From Vanilla planifolia (Eukaryota; Streptophyta; Magnoliopsida; Asparagales; Orchidaceae), in NCBI GenBank assembly GCA_023846275.1, contig CM043875.1, positions 2,849,569-2,913,568 of the forward strand: DNA of 64,000 nt, in the 5' to 3' direction. The translations under genes were made by a program, and so were the position numbers. Below, in pieces: positions 62,933-64,000 of the stretch. Numbering within the stretch: position 1 is the first letter of the stretch; every line of letters starts with the position of its first letter. Under the pieces are notes generated by a model. It searched no databases. It saw nothing but the letters and a program-made list of their open reading frames with translations, and was not told the origin of the DNA.

Positions 62933-64000
62933 AAAGTGTAATTTGGAACACAAAAGCAAAAATAAAAGGTCTATGATAGGTTTGTCACATGAACCATGAC
63001 GAGGAGAGTTAGATATGACTTACAGGTGTTTGTCTTGGGCAATTAAAGAGGTAATAATGATTAAGTAATCATGAAAAATATTAGAATAGAATTTTTCAAC
63101 ATAAAATGAAGCTTCTAGACTAGTTTGCTAGTTGGAGGTATAAAGTTAAAGAGGTGTTAAGTAGTTTATGATTGATACATATGATTGGTGGTTAATTGTA
63201 GATTTAAAATTAGCAATCAAGTCTTTAATTTATATAAATATTCATAAATCTAGAATGCAAGTAATTCTATTATTGGTTTTGAGTTATTTTTATTATACTT
63301 TTGTTTAATGGTTTGAGTATAGGTGAAGCTTGATGGACTTCCTTTCCTTTTGTACACTTTGCTAAGTATTGTAACACTTTAGTGAGTGTTACTTTTTCAT
63401 CTTTTCAACCTATTCTCCATCCTCGATATTCATACAAAGCTTTTATTCTTACCCAGTATTTCTCTTAATTCCTTCCTATCAACAACTCTTGGGTCTAGTA
63501 GCAACTGCATAAGACTTATTGCTTGGCTTAGCTATGCAGTAGCGCACATGGCCTGCCCATGTGTGTGCCTGCCCTAATTTCGTGTGGGCTAGCCTCAGCT
63601 CCATGCGCTCTGTGCACATGCGCCCAAGCTCTGCACAAGTGCTAGCACTTGTTCTATGCAGGAACCCTCACCGCATCCACGGCACCATTGCCTAGCTTTT
63701 ATGCAATGTGCAAAACTATTTGTGTTATAACACTTTTTTTATCAACTTTTGAGCTTAGATTAACTTTTACATTTATGTTGTCTTTGTTATATTTTGTCAT
63801 ATCCTAAACATCTATAGTTCACTTTTTTAACTTTTAAAGTATCACCCTACAGTGTTGCATCCGTATCCGTGTATCTACTCATACTCTAAAGTATAGGCTT
63901 CCATAACTATGCATTCAAAAGATTTTTCAAATCAAGTCTTAATTTATGTGATTAACGTGCAACTAAAAGTTGCAATGTATTGTTTACACATGTTTTATGC
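62933..64000 (+). other. LUH intron 8, last part in window
   Basis: AT-rich, with a GC-richer patch at about 63540-63690 of CATGYGC-like words that resembles the GC-rich part of the LTR-like block at 59330-59600. No exon, tRNA or further repeat was recognised. Confidence 0.4.

Overview
The window is nuclear DNA of a flowering plant, probably a monocot. Plant-only genes (TGD3, the LEUNIG family), long AT-rich introns, one very GC-rich exon and many decayed LTR retrotransposons support this. The species cannot be named from the sequence. Exon borders were placed by hand from GT/AG sites, reading phase and remembered protein families; no search was run.

Layout. (1) 1-3640, + strand: the last three coding exons of DDB1, the CUL4 ubiquitin-ligase adaptor; the 5' part lies outside the window. 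(2) 4133-4633, +: intronless RPL12 (uL11) with a TATA box. (3) 6171-35001, - strand: complete TGD3, the ATPase of the plastid lipid importer, in ten coding exons (347 codons plus stop). Nine exons lie in 6171-8507; the transit-peptide exon lies at 34807-35001, across a 26.3-kb first intron. (4) 38009 to beyond 50290, +: the first eight coding exons (360 codons) of a LEUNIG_HOMOLOG-type corepressor. Its WD40 half is not in the window.

Most of the rest is fossil mobile DNA and repeats inside introns. TGD3 intron 1 holds a Ty1/copia fossil, two diverged copies of an unrecognised 3-4 kb block, and an 8.5-kb LTR element with long LTRs, AAGGG target-site copies and no recognisable genes. That element sits inside a degenerate 34-36 bp minisatellite. 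LUH intron 2 (10.2 kb) holds a copia fossil with a gypsy fossil nested in it, a GC-rich block with a TATA box, and two CpG-rich minisatellites of 10- and 20-bp period. LUH intron 8 (over 13.7 kb) holds a reverse-strand gypsy fossil, two LTR-like blocks and a 144-bp tandem repeat.

The genes do not form a pathway. DDB1 and RPL12 are tandem, RPL12 and TGD3 convergent, TGD3 and LUH divergent across about 3 kb. No new biological system is clearly visible. The most useful results are the distant TGD3 first exon, the direct repeats flanking it, and the repeat architecture of the introns.
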